Counted from the stretch's first letter, positions 1-12,545 are shown. The stretch: 64,000 bases of DNA from Leuctra nigra (GCA_934045905.1 OW203765.1:27685997-27749996), one strand, 5' to 3'. Translations and numbers: made by a program. Notes: a model not told the origin generated them from the sequence alone.

Positions 1-59
1 CTAAATACTGCATGAAAATGCTATAGGCCGCCATGGCTTGTGTTGGCAAATTGAGAGTG

Positions 60-440
60 TCATATTTGTGTCCAACGAGTGTCGGGCCGGCATCAGTACG
101 ACACAGATGCGACGGCACGTGGAAAACATGTTCGAAACGCGCGCGCTCCCGTCGACATCGGTCCGGCACAATGTGGACACCGTGCCGACATATCCGCAGA
201 GTGTCCGCCAGTAGACATCGGCCCGACACCGACATGGTGACACCGCGCGGACATATCTGAATAGTGTCTGGCAGAAGACACTGGCCCGACACCGACATTG
301 TGACACACGCGGATATATCTGAATAGTGTCAGCCAGTGCGGCACTGGCCCGATAGCAGAACACTGTCCGAGTGCTGATATATCCGCTTGTCAGTAGTGGG
401 CCGGCATCAAATCGGTATCTACATGCGACGCACCATCGCC
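60..440. repeat. GC-rich degenerate tandem repeat, ~63-bp unit
   Basis: About five to six diverged units are visible. The phrase CGGACATATCTGAATAGTGTC and its variants start near 185, 248, 310 and 374, giving spacings of 62-64 bp, and each is followed by a GGCCCGACACCGACAT-like block. The segment is much more GC-rich than its flanks. Open frames on both strands here are shadows of the repeat; I see no gene. Confidence 0.8.
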
Positions 441-499
441 GTTGCCGACACTCCGTCATCGGTATGATACAGGTCCGGCATAAAACTGACAGTCAAGTG

Positions 500-2144
500 T
501 TTGCTGGGACCTATAATTTAATTTGGTAATTGAAGTGCCCTTTTGGTATTGTAATGCATATTCAAGCATTTTATAATAAACTGGCTAATAACGTTCTTTT
601 TTCATGCAAAAAATGGCTTATATGATCAAAAATCTTTTTTAAAACATAAATACTGTCCAAAGTCACACCTGCTGTTGGTTTAATATGATTTTTCATTGAT
701 TTTACGTGTGTGTCTAAAGTCACCCCCACCCCCGGAGTGAGTTTGGACACTTTAAAATTTAAAAAAAAACATGTGTATTATGGAGGGAAAAAATATGTGT
801 GAGTCTCTATGCTTTCCTTAGACCCCAACAGCACTTTTGGCCAAACCAAAATAAAAAATTTGACCATCATGAGTTCACAGGACTTCAAATTATGCTAAAA
901 TCGTCCATAGCCACCCCGGTTGACGGTACATAACAATTTACAAATAACAGATTAAATAATTTCAACAACCCAATTTTATCACATTTTATTTTCTTTTGCT
1001 CCATTATCTGTTTTCTGTTGGAATACTTTAAAAAAATCTGAATAATTGCATCATGTATGTCGCCCAACATCAGACAAATAAATACCTAGGAGCCTAGTGA
1101 TATTTCAAAATTAAGTTGATATTATTCTTGGTCACATTTTTTCTAAATAAAATATATTGATAGGAAATCAAAAAGATAAAGGTAGGTAGCTTGTAATATT
1201 ACAACAGGCTATTATCATTATTGTTATTTGGTGATGGATAATTTGTAGAATGTAGTTTTTACCAATTATTTTGATGAACATAATAGGTACTATGCAAATA
1301 AAATACCTTCTAGATGATAGGTATCCTCTTTGGCAATAACTCGTTCAGCTTCTTCACCAATCGTCTTGTTGACGGGCACTACCCCATCATCCACAGCATC
1401 GTACTACATGTCCTTGATAGTCGACGATGGCCGCCACGCTTAAATACTCCCTAGGTTTCAATCTACAGTCGATACTTTTTCACACGCTGTCCAGCCGTAA
1501 GGGTCACAGTTTTTTAGGCCTTCGACAACCCCCCTCCCCCCGTAACAGCTTGTCACAAAATCGATGACCCCCCTTAATAATTACGTCACATATTGCCAGA
1601 CCCCCCTTCACCCATTTCCAAACAAAACAATTGTTACATTTTGGTATAATTTATTTGGTTTTACTTTATTATAAACGGTTTTACTGCAAGACAATTGGGG
1701 GTTTTATGTGTAAAAAGATAGGTAACTGCTCTCACTTCACTTCAACGAACGAAATGAGTATATTGTCTATCTATGCTTCAACCATCTTCAACATAAGAAA
1801 TTAAAATTTAATGTTTATGTGCTAGCTTATGAACTTGAAAGTCACTAAGTTATTTTAAATAATAAAACAAATTAATGAAATTCTAATTTGCAGAACATTT
1901 GTGTTACTTCACACACCTCTTACCCCTCCCCCCCCCCCCCCAACCGCCACCCCAGAATCAGCGCCAGAATTACCGTCAATTACCTAGTACCACAATAGCC
2001 ACCAGAGTGCAGTCGTGTTCCTTGTTTTCTCGAATCGAATAAAATGTGTGTTCTACTAGGAAAACCTATGTGTGAAGCGTGTTTGATGAGGGACTACGGA
2101 TAGGTGCAAAACTTTTACCAAAATTCTGAATAAACCCTAAAAAC
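500..2144. other. AT-rich intergenic stretch, no gene seen
   Basis: Low-complexity AT-rich DNA with frequent stops in all frames. It includes a poly-C run near 1929-1941. No splice-bounded coding segment, RNA gene or clear transposon ends were recognised. Confidence 0.5.
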
Positions 2145-2152
2145 ATATCTAC

Positions 2153-2757
2153 CAGGGCCGTAACAAGGGGTGTGCGGGCGGTGTGGCAGCACAGGGCGTG
2201 CCGACAAGGGGGCGCCAGGAAGCCAAATTTTTATGTAATGACTTTTTTACCCAAAATTAATTTTTGCGTATTAAAAACACAAAAAACGCCATGCGGGGCA
2301 TGGTTGAACTTGGTGATGATTTCAGTAATACCCAAGAGGTCTAACCCCCCCCCCCTTCAGAAATTAATGCGCCCTTTAAAGAATTTTGAAATTCTTTTGA
2401 AATAAAAATTATTCTGCTGAAAAAAATTTCATTGAAATTGAACGTCAGAAATGATTAAAAACCATTAAAATCCTATCAAAAATATCAAAATTTTCCGTTT
2501 CAGGCCCCTGGACCCTTATATGGTTAAAAGATCCTCCCCCCCCCCCCCCCCCAGGCCCCTCATTGATGTCATTGTCATGGGCCATGGAAATGTTTGACCA
2601 CTGGTTTGCATAATTATTTGTTTTGTGCACAACCAAAGTTTTGATTTATCCTAGTCTGAAATCATCACTGGTTGGGTGTATAGCGTTTTCTAGGGAGATG
2701 GGGTTGGGGGGTTGGGGGCAAAATTTAGGCACCGAAATCCCTAGATTTACGGCACTG
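2153..2757. mobile_element. hAT-like non-autonomous element with exact 8-bp TSD
   Basis: The left end begins CAGGGCCGTAAC. The right end is TTTACGGCACTG, whose complement CAGTGCCGTAAA matches the left end imperfectly. It is flanked by the exact direct repeat ATATCTAC at 2145-2152 and 2758-2765. An 8-bp target duplication and CAG-starting ends are typical of the hAT superfamily. The 605-bp interior has poly-C runs and no transposase, so it is probably a MITE-type derivative. Confidence 0.85.
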
Positions 2758-2815
2758 ATATCTACTCTATGATATCTACCAAGTTGAAAGCTTAACATGA
2801 CACACGCAATCTGAA

Positions 2816-2945
2816 TCAATCTATTCAATCACATCTATTTCAATCTATCACTAAATCCCACTCAATCAATCTATTCAATCACATCTATTTCAATCTACCT
2901 ATCACTAAATCCCACTCAATCAATCTATTCAATCACATCTATCTA
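2816..2945. repeat. Tandem repeat, 50-54 bp unit, ~2.6 copies
   Basis: The block CTATTCAATCACATCTATTT recurs at 2821, 2871 and 2925; the second unit has an extra ACCT. The motif CTATCACTAAATCCCACTCAATC from this unit also occurs once at about 11876-11915, directly after the right arm of the foldback element. Confidence 0.85.
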
Positions 2946-5200
2946 GTCGGGCGCTAGCTCGACGCTGCCAAGCACCGCTCTCATACAACGTGCGAGCTAC
3001 TACCAGAGACTTATACCGCAACGGCTTAAGTGGTCGAAACGAGGTGTCGACAGGCATACATGCAGTGAGAAATGAAAGTTGAAAATCATGGTTATCGGGT
3101 ATATTTAGCCACCTGACAACACCTAACCAAATATCAAAGTGCTGCGTTCATCCCTTTGGGGTGAATTTTGGGCCTCAAACATGCAAGGATTGACTTTCAT
3201 GTTGGCTGGCTGGCTGGCTAGCTAGCTAGCTAGGCACGTCGTTTTGCTTGCCCTTTTCTACAGATTGCACGGTTTGGTCTAGAGAGTTGAAATTTGGTAG
3301 ACACATAGAGTCCCCCTTCTCACGCGTACTTCTGAAAGAAAATCTGAAATATTTTGACCGGAAGTGAATTTATCCAATTTTAAATTTTAATTTTTTTCAA
3401 AAGTCAAACGGGTCCATCGACAGTTTTGAAATTTGGCAACATTAAAGACAATGTATTGCTAGACACTCCACTTCAAGAAAAAACTAAAATTTCAAACCGG
3501 AAGTGGAAAATTTATCAATATTAAGCGTTCCGCTCTTCCCCTTCATCTACTAACTTACTGCATGTTGAAATCTTCGCCCATTTGCTTGTTATAGAAATCG
3601 GCAGCAGACTGCGTCTCGATAGATATTTGTCGACTAATTGTGCTGTTCATAGAAGAATTCATTATGCACTTCATAATTTTGTCACATTGAAAGATTCAAA
3701 CCTCAAAAATAGGTACCTCAATATGACGACAGAATATGACGTAGTATCAACCATTTGAGAGAACTAGTTTGGATAGTATTTATGGATATTCAAGTATTGG
3801 GACAATAATACAAACGAATAACAGACATCGATTCCGTTCCATAATGACATCTTTATGTCTACTACTTCACGTATGAATATTATAATATCTAAGTTTATTT
3901 CAGTTTCGAGAGTATGGAAACTTCGTTTTGTGTAGAATAAAGAATAATAGATTAACTACGCACAATGAACAATGGTATTCTGACGCCAATCGAATGCCTT
4001 GTGCGAAAGGTGTTTACAAACATGGTCAATTATGCAATGGCATTTTTAAAAGAATACATAATGCACGAAAGAATTCATACTGTCTAAAATATCAAAACAA
4101 ACAATAAATCAATTAGATGCATCAACAATATGCCATCACTATCAGGAATAAAGACCGGTAGACTAATTGATTGTATGATCTATGCGTAATAAACACATAC
4201 ACCCCCTCCCCCCCCCCCACACACACACCATAATCAATAAACAACAACAATAAAAGGTCATTTAATATCGTGAATCGTCATTGCTTGGAGAATAAACAAT
4301 TCACATTCAGATCTATTCAGTGGCTGGTGGATTAGGGGTGGGGGTTGTGTTGTGAGCGTATCAGAGGTTTGGTTTCCTATGTTGTCTTGACACTTTTAAA
4401 CGAATACAAATGTACGTAGATGACACTTGTTTTGGAATATAACATAATAGATTCTGCTGCAGTAGGAGGCTGTCTTCTAGCACAATTGTATTTTCAAATA
4501 ACTTATTTTCACACTATTTATTGTAAAATTGTATACTTCAAGACAATGAGTAAGCACACGACTCGTTCGAAGACGTCCCCAGGGTAAAATTAGTAATCGT
4601 AAAGGACTTTTATTTAAAGCCATTTCATTCAAAATGAAATAAAAAAATCTTATTCATAAATTACATTCATAACTATATTTGGTACTTTTTAAAAGAATTT
4701 GAACATTAGCTTGTATATTACATGACGTGTTGGATAAAGTCATATTTTAAACAATGTTTTTTTCACTTGAGTCTTGACGAGCAACAGTTTTTTTTAAATG
4801 TATAGGTACGCACTGAATGGGACCGAGGAGATAAAATACGCTCCGTGTTACCATTATTTCTCATTGTTATCATATATATATATATATATATTTTTTTTTA
4901 ATCATTTGAGATTTTTTATGTTAATTATCATTTAGTGAGATTTAAACAAAATATGGGTAGGTACATTGATTTTTAATTGATTGTCCCTCGTACATACCGA
5001 TGTAAGCGGTAGACACCTTAGGGAATTTATAAGCGTGTGATCAAGGATTATGCGTCTGTTCTCCGGCAAAAATAGTGCTTTAGCTTCTCGGGTATCTTGG
5101 CAATCAGTCAGGTACAATCAGGTTGACCGTTCTTTGTTGGTTTGTTCGTGTGTTGGTGTGTTTTGTGACTGTTAATGATATACGTCCTACTCCTTCCCAA
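2946..5200. other. Gene-free stretch with simple repeats and a degenerate duplicated block
   Basis: A GGCT/GCTA simple repeat lies near 3199-3232. Between about 3280 and 3510 two diverged ~145-bp blocks share 'TTGAAATTTGG' and 'CCGGAAGTG' phrases. There is a C-rich/CA stretch near 4200-4228 and a (TA)n run near 4871-4892. No coding exon was recognised. Confidence 0.5.
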
Positions 5201-5589
5201 CCCTACAAACACTGGGCGGCCCGGGCTTCTGCCCATCTAGCGCCCAAGTGGGACGTCCCGGGCGGGAACTACTAGGGCATGCCCTGGGCCTGCCCAACGG
5301 AGCCCAACCGATCCGTTTTATCTGGCTGTAAAATTTCTAGGAATGTCCCGTCTTGGTCCCGCCCGGGAATGGCTAGGGACGGCCCGCGCGGGCGCTACGA
5401 CTGTTTGAATTTGAGCTGCTCTAATGACTTATTTTTTTCATATTTATAACTTCATTTCTATAATAATTACATCTACATTTCACATGGATATATTGATTTA
5501 AGAATAAATATGTTTACAATTCCAAAGCAAAGTATTCATACCATTTTAAACGTTATTAGTAAAGTTTCTTTTATGAACTCGGCAGTCGG

Positions 5590-5875
5590 CCATCTTCGTG
5601 AATCAACTTGTTTCCGTTCTCCCTTCTTCATTTCAAACGCGGCGTTTGACGTTTGTTGATATTTTACAGAGTGTCATGAGTGTGTAGTTTACGTCCTTTT
5701 GAGTGATTTTGAATGTGATTTCAATTATTATCTGTGTCCGTGAATGCGTGTTCACTGCTGAATAGTTTGTCTCAGTTCAAACCATTTAATGTGACACAAA
5801 TCGTGAAATAATTACAGTTTTGTTGTGCCTCTTTTGTTTGGATTTTCATCACAGAGCCATACAACCCATTGAAGG
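5590..5875 (+). other. Possible untranslated first exon with donor site
   Basis: This segment is less AT-rich than its surroundings and ends TTGAAG followed by GTGAGT at 5876, a strong 5' splice site. No long open frame is present, so it would be a 5' untranslated exon. It lies inside the candidate element at 5201-9903 and might be that element's promoter and leader. There is no homology evidence. Confidence 0.25.
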
Positions 5876-7094
5876 TGAGTCTTCATCACAACTACATAAG
5901 TATCCAGGCATTAATCGTTGTTACTTTAGTTTTGTATGCTGGGGATACTAATAAACCAATAGGTAGTGTGACCAATGTTCAGTAAACATTAACCTCACAT
6001 GTACATTTTTGAAATGTAGCAATTTATGCAAAGTAAAATTTCCAACTAGGTAGGACCTAGGTAACTAGGTAGTTTAGGTATTTATAAAATAAATAAAGTA
6101 GGTAAACAGTTTGCTTGGCGTGGTAGTCTATACATATCAGTGGTAGTAGTCAGTAGGAACCCTACCTGTAGGTACCTAGTACGTACCTCCGCCTATTTTG
6201 GGAATATTTTCACCCTACATTAACCAATAACCATCCCACATACCTACCAAGGCACCTACTGCAGTTTTAATAATGTTACTTGTTAAAGGTGAATCTACTC
6301 TGGAAGAAAATAGGCTATTAAGATATTGAACTCCAGAAACAAAGCGCGTATTCGTCCTGCGAGCGAACCAAGCTGTATCGTCAAACCGAGCCGAAACATT
6401 AAGAACCGAACCGAGCAGAGTGGTAAATATTTTCATTATATTTAATTATTTAACTTTATCAAGGATTTTAGATATACAGCAATTATTTTTGTTTATGTAG
6501 GTACCTTACAAGGCCAATAACAAACATTTTTGTTGTGATCCGAAAGTAAAAATTATGTTGCATGGAAATTACATTCTTGTCGGAGGTAGTAGATACATAC
6601 ATTGAATGGTGGTCCCGCTTCATTCAAATACGTAGTAAAATTTTTGAGATTGAATGTTGTCATCCAAAAAAATAAACCGCACTTTTGAATTTCCTCTAAC
6701 GCGCCGGTGGTAAGAGAGCAGCCATTCCGTGCGAATGCAGACATATGCCACATAATACATATGACTGCTGAATTATTAAATGTAAATAAATCAGCATGTT
6801 TTTATATTATATTCATGGTATTTTCTTGCTGATTCCAAATATGTAATCAGTTTTGTGCTAAGTTTGAATAGTTATTTTGTTATCAGTAAAATTGTGGGAC
6901 CGCATTTAAATTTAAATTTTGTGTCGAACCATGTAAATTACATAAAAAATTTAGAAGGCTGCACAATGATCCTAACTATTTTTATTTTGATGAATAAGAT
7001 GCTGAACATAGCATCTTACAACCGTACACCCGTAACACGGAATGGCTGAGAGGAAATTAATTTGAGTTGCTAACTTTCACCTTACTTTTTGTAG

Positions 7095-7285
7095 GTTCTA
7101 CAGATTCACCGTGAACTTGCCCTGCTCTTATTCTAGAGTCGATTTAATTGCCTACCTACTTCAATTAAAAAGTAAATTTACTTCTTGGCAAATTAGCGAG
7201 AATTCTGAAGATGCACAGGACTTGGGACTTCATCGAGTTAATGGATTAAATGTTACCTACCCTACAGATGTAATGATTCAGAACT
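7095..7285 (+). pseudogene. Possible internal coding exon of unknown product
   Basis: A stop-free segment of about 63 codons lies between an acceptor (TTTTTGTAG) and a donor (CTGATG then GTAAGC). It reads FYRFTVNLPCSYSRV... and continues through QDLGLHRVNGLNVTYP. I do not recognise the protein. With the possible first exon at 5590-5875 and a further exon-like segment at about 8101-8238 (cysteine-rich but with an early stop near its acceptor), it could be a decayed gene of the surrounding element. An intact product is not supported. Confidence 0.25.
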
Positions 7286-8639
7286 CTCTGATGGTAAGCC
7301 ACATTTTAGTATTTTATATGTGTAGTATTTCCTCTAACCTTACCTATAAATCACATTTATGCAATATACCTAGAATGTTTCAAATTTTTATTGGGGTTTT
7401 AAATAAATAGTGTACTACCTAATGGTAATAATTTTACCTCAAGTGATTATTGTGGCAGGTCACACAACACAAAAGTGATTTTTGTATTATTCATTGCCAA
7501 GAAGTTTATCCTATCAATTTACAAATGCTTCATTGAATCTATCTTTCTTTTTTTTAGGGATCACTCTGTGCCAAAAATTCAATTTTTAAAATTTTTGTAA
7601 AGACTGTTATTTGCAGCTATCTGCTATTGCAGTTATTTACATAAATAGTTCTTGTGTAGTAGGTAGAAACTATTTGCTAGGCAGCCTCATGCTCAAAAGA
7701 AGTTGCATCCACATAGATTGCGGATGTCAGTCCTCGACACCACAAGACCGTGTGCTAATAATTTATGGATGGAATCCAGTATCTGGCCATTAAATCGGCA
7801 AATTCTTTTGAGCATAGCATAATAATAGTGTTAAATATTGACAAAATTAACAAGATCTTACTGATAACAAGATCTTGTAAATGTTGGACTTTCATTGGTC
7901 TGACCGAATAAAAATTTACACAAAAAATAAAAAACACTTCTAACAATACGCTGCATGATCTTGCTAAACTTTTCAAGATCTTGTATAAATCTTGTTTAGG
8001 TTAGAATCTGTACCTACAATAATAAATAATTGCAAATATCTTGCGAACATTATTAGTACAAGGTACATTACCTAAATACTTTGCAATTTTATTTTTTCAG
8101 ATGAAAGAAATACGTATTCAAGTGCATTCATTTTCTTGAAAAACTGAAGATGAAAAATTGTGCCAACATATCCGTGAGTGAAGTAAAATCCGAATTGTGT
8201 CTTGTCGATAAAGAGACAGCGTGCCAGACTCACTGCCAGGTAGTACCTACCTCAGAATGTTTTGATACTATGTGACGTGTGAAGGTTGAAGGACATTTAA
8301 AAATTTTAAGTGATGTGGTAGTATAATCTTTTACAATAATATACGTTTATATTATATGAAACTGTTTTTTTTTTAATTTTCGTGTGTTTTCCTGCTCTTT
8401 ATTATTCCTAAAATTCAATTGCAGTGAATCTCCTACGTGTAGCATTTTATTTTTTGTAATTTATCAAAACAATATAGTACCTAAGTAAGTAGGGAATAGT
8501 ACGTGAAAAAATTATTATTGAAACGATTCAATCGTCCTGTAAGAGATTATCAAAAAATAATTGCTAATTTCAAAATCCAACAACCGATTCATAAACAAAA
8601 ATTATGGATCTTTTTATCCTTCTTCATTTTTTTATGAAT

Positions 8640-9060
8640 AAGGTACCTGTAATACTTAAGTCTCTAGAAATTTTGTTCCAGTAAGTTTTTAAATATCAAC
8701 GCAAATAATTACTGACATTTGTCACCCGCGAAATGTTAAAAATTAATTCATGCAAATGAAATTCAATTATAATGGGACTTTTGGCGGGAAAAACGACGTG
8801 TTACAAGAATCCACTTACACTAATGTGTTACCATTGTGGATCATCTGTCAATTTTCTGTAAATTTTCCTGTTAAAAGTAATCAAACTTTGTTAATTCATT
8901 CCTTGAAAACTATTCATCCCACAGCAAAAATAAAATCACATCTGTGTTCAGCAACATAATCAACTTTCATAAAATAATGGTCTATTATTCTGAAATCTGA
9001 ATTTCACGAGACTTCCCCATTATGTGACAGTCAAGTTGAGGATTTCAAATGATCCCAAAA
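8640..9060. repeat. Dispersed repeat family R4, copy 1
   Basis: This region resembles 28735-29160 over roughly 420 bp. Shared phrases include AACTATTCATCCCACA, ATTATTCTGAAAT and GAGACTTCCC in the same order. It lies inside the candidate 4.7-kb element; the other copy is in the last intron of NRF gene 1. No coding content. Confidence 0.6.
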
Positions 9061-10342
9061 TATTTCCTCCAAATAAAAATGCGTTAAAAATAAAAACAGT
9101 AGGAGGTACCTTAGGTAATGTGTCAGGTCAGTGGAACAGCTTTCAAACAATAGGGAAACATGGCGAGATAAAATAACTTCCAATAACCACTGATTAACTT
9201 TATAATATACCGGCTATTTTTTTTTTTATTAATATTTGACCATTTAAATGCATTTCTAATGTGTTTGAGTAGGTACCTACTGTTCTTCTAGTTGACATAA
9301 CAAATTACAACTGTTGTGAAATATTCCGTGAACTGTGAACTAATACATTGACCCTGGAAGAAAATACCTGGATTATTTTTTTCGTATGGCAACGCCCACT
9401 CTCCGAAATTGTGAAAAAATCCCGTTTCTCGTGTCACTCACGTTTGCAATTAATTATGTCTTAATGAAACGTATTTTTTCCAGGTACATTCGCATTCAAA
9501 ATTAGTGCCTATATGCACGTGTCTGGATCAGAGGCACGTTTTGTAGGTACTGCATTTTGAATGAGAGTGTACCTAGCAAGCTAGCACGTGACCGTTATGG
9601 AATGTGCGTAGGGGGAGGGGGCTACAGAGCGAGCAGCTGCTCCCGCGCGGGCCGCCCGGGCGGGGGCCAGGGCCGGCCTATGCCTCCCGCGCGGGCCGCC
9701 CGGGAGGGTCCAGGGACAGCCCATACCTCCCGCGCGGGCGTCATGGGACGGCCCAGGCCGCCGCCCGGGCTTATTCCCAGTGGCAGGCCCCGGGAGTCTC
9801 ACTCCATGCTAATCACCCATAAGACGGGAGGTCCCTGGGCAGGCCCGTACGCCCATCTGGGACGGCCTAGGACGCGTCCAGGGACCTCCCAGTGTTTGTA
9901 GGGAACCAGCACTATAAACACCAGGTGGCTCAGCTAGTTAATCTTAAAGGAACTCTAGGTTGACATCTTCAAAATCAATTTTCACAACAAGGCAATATCA
10001 AATGGCCACATCCTTTGCCGTAATTCCTTTAACTTTCAGTAGTGTCTCTCTGCGCATGAACAAAGGAAAAGGCTTCTTGGTATGAACGTTCTTATTTTCT
10101 CCTACACCCTTTGACCGATCTCAACCAAATTTGGTGTACTCATTCTATATGAAATAACCCATACCGTATGATACTTGATCCCTTCCAACATCCCCTAATT
10201 TAAAAAATCACCCGTAGGTAATAATAGAAAATTATATATGCATATTCTGCATAACCCCACTCGTGATCTTTGGTACGTTTTTAAACTGTTGGCGGAAAAA
10301 TTTGCGGCATAATCCATGTTATGGAACTATCACTAAACAGCA

Positions 10343-10480
10343 GTGTTGGATTAGTTCCTCAAAAAAAGGAACTAGTTCCAGTTCAAATAAAGAACTGGTT
10401 AGTTACCTACCTGGAAAGTTTCCAGAAACTGGAAAGTTAACTTATGAAATAAGTTCCTTTTAAGTTATATTGCCTTCCAA
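10343..10480. repeat. Truncated copy of the AGTTCC/GGAACT hAT MITE family
   Basis: It begins CAGTGTTGGATTAGTTCCTC, matching the left end of the complete element at 13872-14651, and is full of AGTTCC and GGAACT words. No matching right end (AACACTG) was found, so this copy is 3'-truncated or decayed. Confidence 0.65.
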
Positions 10481-10931
10481 AACACATCCGGATTTTATTT
10501 AAAATGTGCTGTAAACATCTGTAAGCCTTAACGCTTTACCAATAGAGTTTAAATTACACAAAAAAGTGAACTTAGAAGAATTTAAAATTAAGGAAACGCA
10601 TTTACAATCATCTACCTTTCGTGTACCTTTCAGTTTACCAACTGGCAACTAATATGCGTAGTACGAGATGACGCACAAATTCCGGTCTACACCGGAACAA
10701 TACACCTACAATTTACGTTATTCACAAGTTGTGAACTTTTAGCAATTTAAAAGTTGAGATAACTCATATTCAACCAAAAGAAATTGACCCTTTCGTTCTA
10801 CTAACTTGGGAACTATTGGAAGAAAAACAGAAATTTTTAGACAAGAAGTGACGTTGTTGGCGTTAACAATGTAATGATAGGTAACACTCAATGATCAATG
10901 AAAGCTGCTGTAAACTACCACCTCATGTGAC

Positions 10932-11875
10932 ATGTTGTACAAAAACAAAAACTTGTATATAGACTGCCAAGCACCTTTCCCCCTAAAAAGATTGAGATCT
11001 AAAAGAAGGTCGCAGCAATAATATATTGTTGAAACATTTTCGCACTTAAAATTCGTGAAATCATTTCGCCTAGTTACTGCCGCCAAGCACAACATTATAA
11101 ACCAAACATTGTACCCAAATTTGAGATTGAAAAAATCTCTGTGTGAACCATCATAGTATAAACTTTAAAACAATTATACTCATTTAAAACAAAAAATAGA
11201 AAGTATTCAAATTTTAAAAACGTAAACAAAATCAATTTAAAAACATTTTTTTTTTACATAACTTAAAATACAAATTAAAAAAAATTATTTAAAATTAAAT
11301 AAAACAAAATAAAAGTAAAAAAAATAAAAATAAAGCTTGGCGCATTGAATTTGCACCGTCATGTTGACTTCTTCCTTCTTTCCTTCATCACCTTCTTCTT
11401 CCTCTTTCTTTCGTCGTCTCCTTGGTCGACATTTTCTTTTTATGTTGCCCCCTCCTTGACACAATGCGCCAAGCTTTATTTTTATTTTTTTTACTTTTAT
11501 TTTGTTTTATTTAATTTTAAATAATTTTTTTTAATTTGTATTTTAAGTTATGTAAAAAAAATGTTTTTAAATTGATTTTGTTTACGTTTTTAAAATTTGA
11601 ATACTTTCTATTTTTAGTTTTAAATGAGTATAATTGTTTTAAATTTTATACTATGATGGTTCACATAGAGATTTTTTCAATCTCAAATTTGGGTACAATG
11701 TTTGGTTTATAATGTTGTGCTTGGCGGCAGTAACTGGGCGAAATGATTTCACGAATTTTAAGTGCGAAAATGTTTCAACAATATATTATTGCTGCGACCT
11801 TCTTTAAGATCTCAATCTTTTTAGGGGGAAAGGTGCTTGGCAGTCTATATACAAGTTTTTGTTTTTGTACAACAT
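10932..11875. repeat. Foldback palindrome: two ~415-bp arms around a 114-bp loop
   Basis: The left arm (10932-11347) and right arm (11462-11875) are near-perfect reverse complements. The outer ends are ATGTTGTACAAAAAC and GTTTTTGTACAACAT; the inner ends are GCTTGGCGCATTG and CAATGCGCCAAGC. The 114-bp loop is pyrimidine-rich (CTTCTTCCTC). The arms are very AT-rich. A transcript would form a hairpin with over 400 bp of stem. The right arm abuts a copy of the tandem unit seen at 2816-2945. Confidence 0.92.
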
Positions 11876-12039
11876 TTCAATCTACCTATCACTAAATCCC
11901 ACTCAATCAATTCTATTAAATGAATACTAAAGTGATGGAGTTTTCAGACAATGCAGTCAATTGGAGCAATATTCAGGAATATAAGGACCTATTCTATTCT
12001 TAATTTGTCTGAAAAATTGTAAAATCTTATTGATAAAAC

Positions 12040-12545
12040 ATTTTGAAAATTGAGAGACAATGTGTCTTAATGACCATGCAAAAAATGAGTTTGATCAAAT
12101 CTATTGAATACCATTTTGATTTTTCAACCAATCAGGAGATTTTTATTTTAATTTTCACCAAAACGGAATTGAAAAAAATGTGTACCTGCAAACATAACAT
12201 AAAGCCCGATTTACACGGTCACATTTATTGAACAACTTCTGACTTCTGTGTCACAGTCATTGGCACAGTCTTTGTCACATTTCTTGAAGGATATTAGAAC
12301 ATGTTTTAAGTTCTGTGACAGAAAGTTGCTTTGTGTAAATGCAAAATTGTATGCAAAATAGGATTGTGACACAGAAGTTGTTCAAGAAATTGTACCGTGT
12401 AAATCGGACTTAGGAGGTGATATTTATGTGTGCAAAATTTCAGATTGATCGGTGAAACGGTGCAGGCTGTGGGTATCCCCGGGTAACAGAGATAAAAAAG
12501 ATGTCCGTGACAAAGGAGTGAAAAAGAGCCGCTATGGCTTCGCTC
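12040..12545 (+). repeat. Dispersed repeat family R5, interrupted copy
   Basis: The left part (12040-12200) resembles 62690-62830 (shared CTTAATGA-CATGCAAAA, TCAGGAGAT and GCAAACA phrases). The right part (12412-12545) has the family's 'GTGTGCAAAATTTCAG' block and ends in TTCGCTCGCTCAA, the family terminus. The copy is split by the MITE at 12202-12411. The apparent open frames here are not genes. Confidence 0.6.
12202..12411. mobile_element. MITE with ATTTACACGGT inverted ends, nested in R5
   Basis: The left end is AAGCCCGATTTACACGGT and the right end is ACCGTGTAAATCGGACTT. Interior subterminal blocks (CTTCTGTGTCACA, TGTGACACAGAAG) are also inverted. A related complete element lies at 63229-63469 and a partial relative at about 45818-45970. 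It interrupts an R5 repeat, so it inserted later. The exact target duplication is unclear. Confidence 0.75.

Larger units (their letters stand above)
5201..9903. mobile_element. Candidate 4.7-kb element bounded by inverted GC-rich ends
   Basis: The left end starts CCCTACAAACACTGGG (5201-5216). The right end finishes with its exact 16-base complement (9888-9903). Inside each end is a 200-300-bp GC-rich block (5201-5400; 9604-9903) with CCCGGGC and GGGACGG/CCGTCCC palindromic words; compared in inverted orientation the two blocks are related but diverged. The interior is AT-rich and contains a possible first exon and two weaker exon-like segments. I could not find a convincing target-site duplication (only AA on each side), so these may be two separate copies of one GC-rich repeat rather than the ends of one element. 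Confidence 0.5.

Noticed and set aside
1..459. 152-aa minus-strand open frame at the left edge
   Set aside because: It lies in a GC-rich tandem repeat; the cysteine-rich look follows from the repeat unit, and there is no start or splice support.
8101..8238. Coding exon following an acceptor at 8100
   Set aside because: A TGA lies right after the acceptor in the only otherwise open frame; kept only as a weak note within the candidate element.
9557..9901. 114-aa arginine/proline-rich open frame
   Set aside because: It is composition-driven in the GC-rich end of the candidate element; overlapping frames on both strands are equally open.
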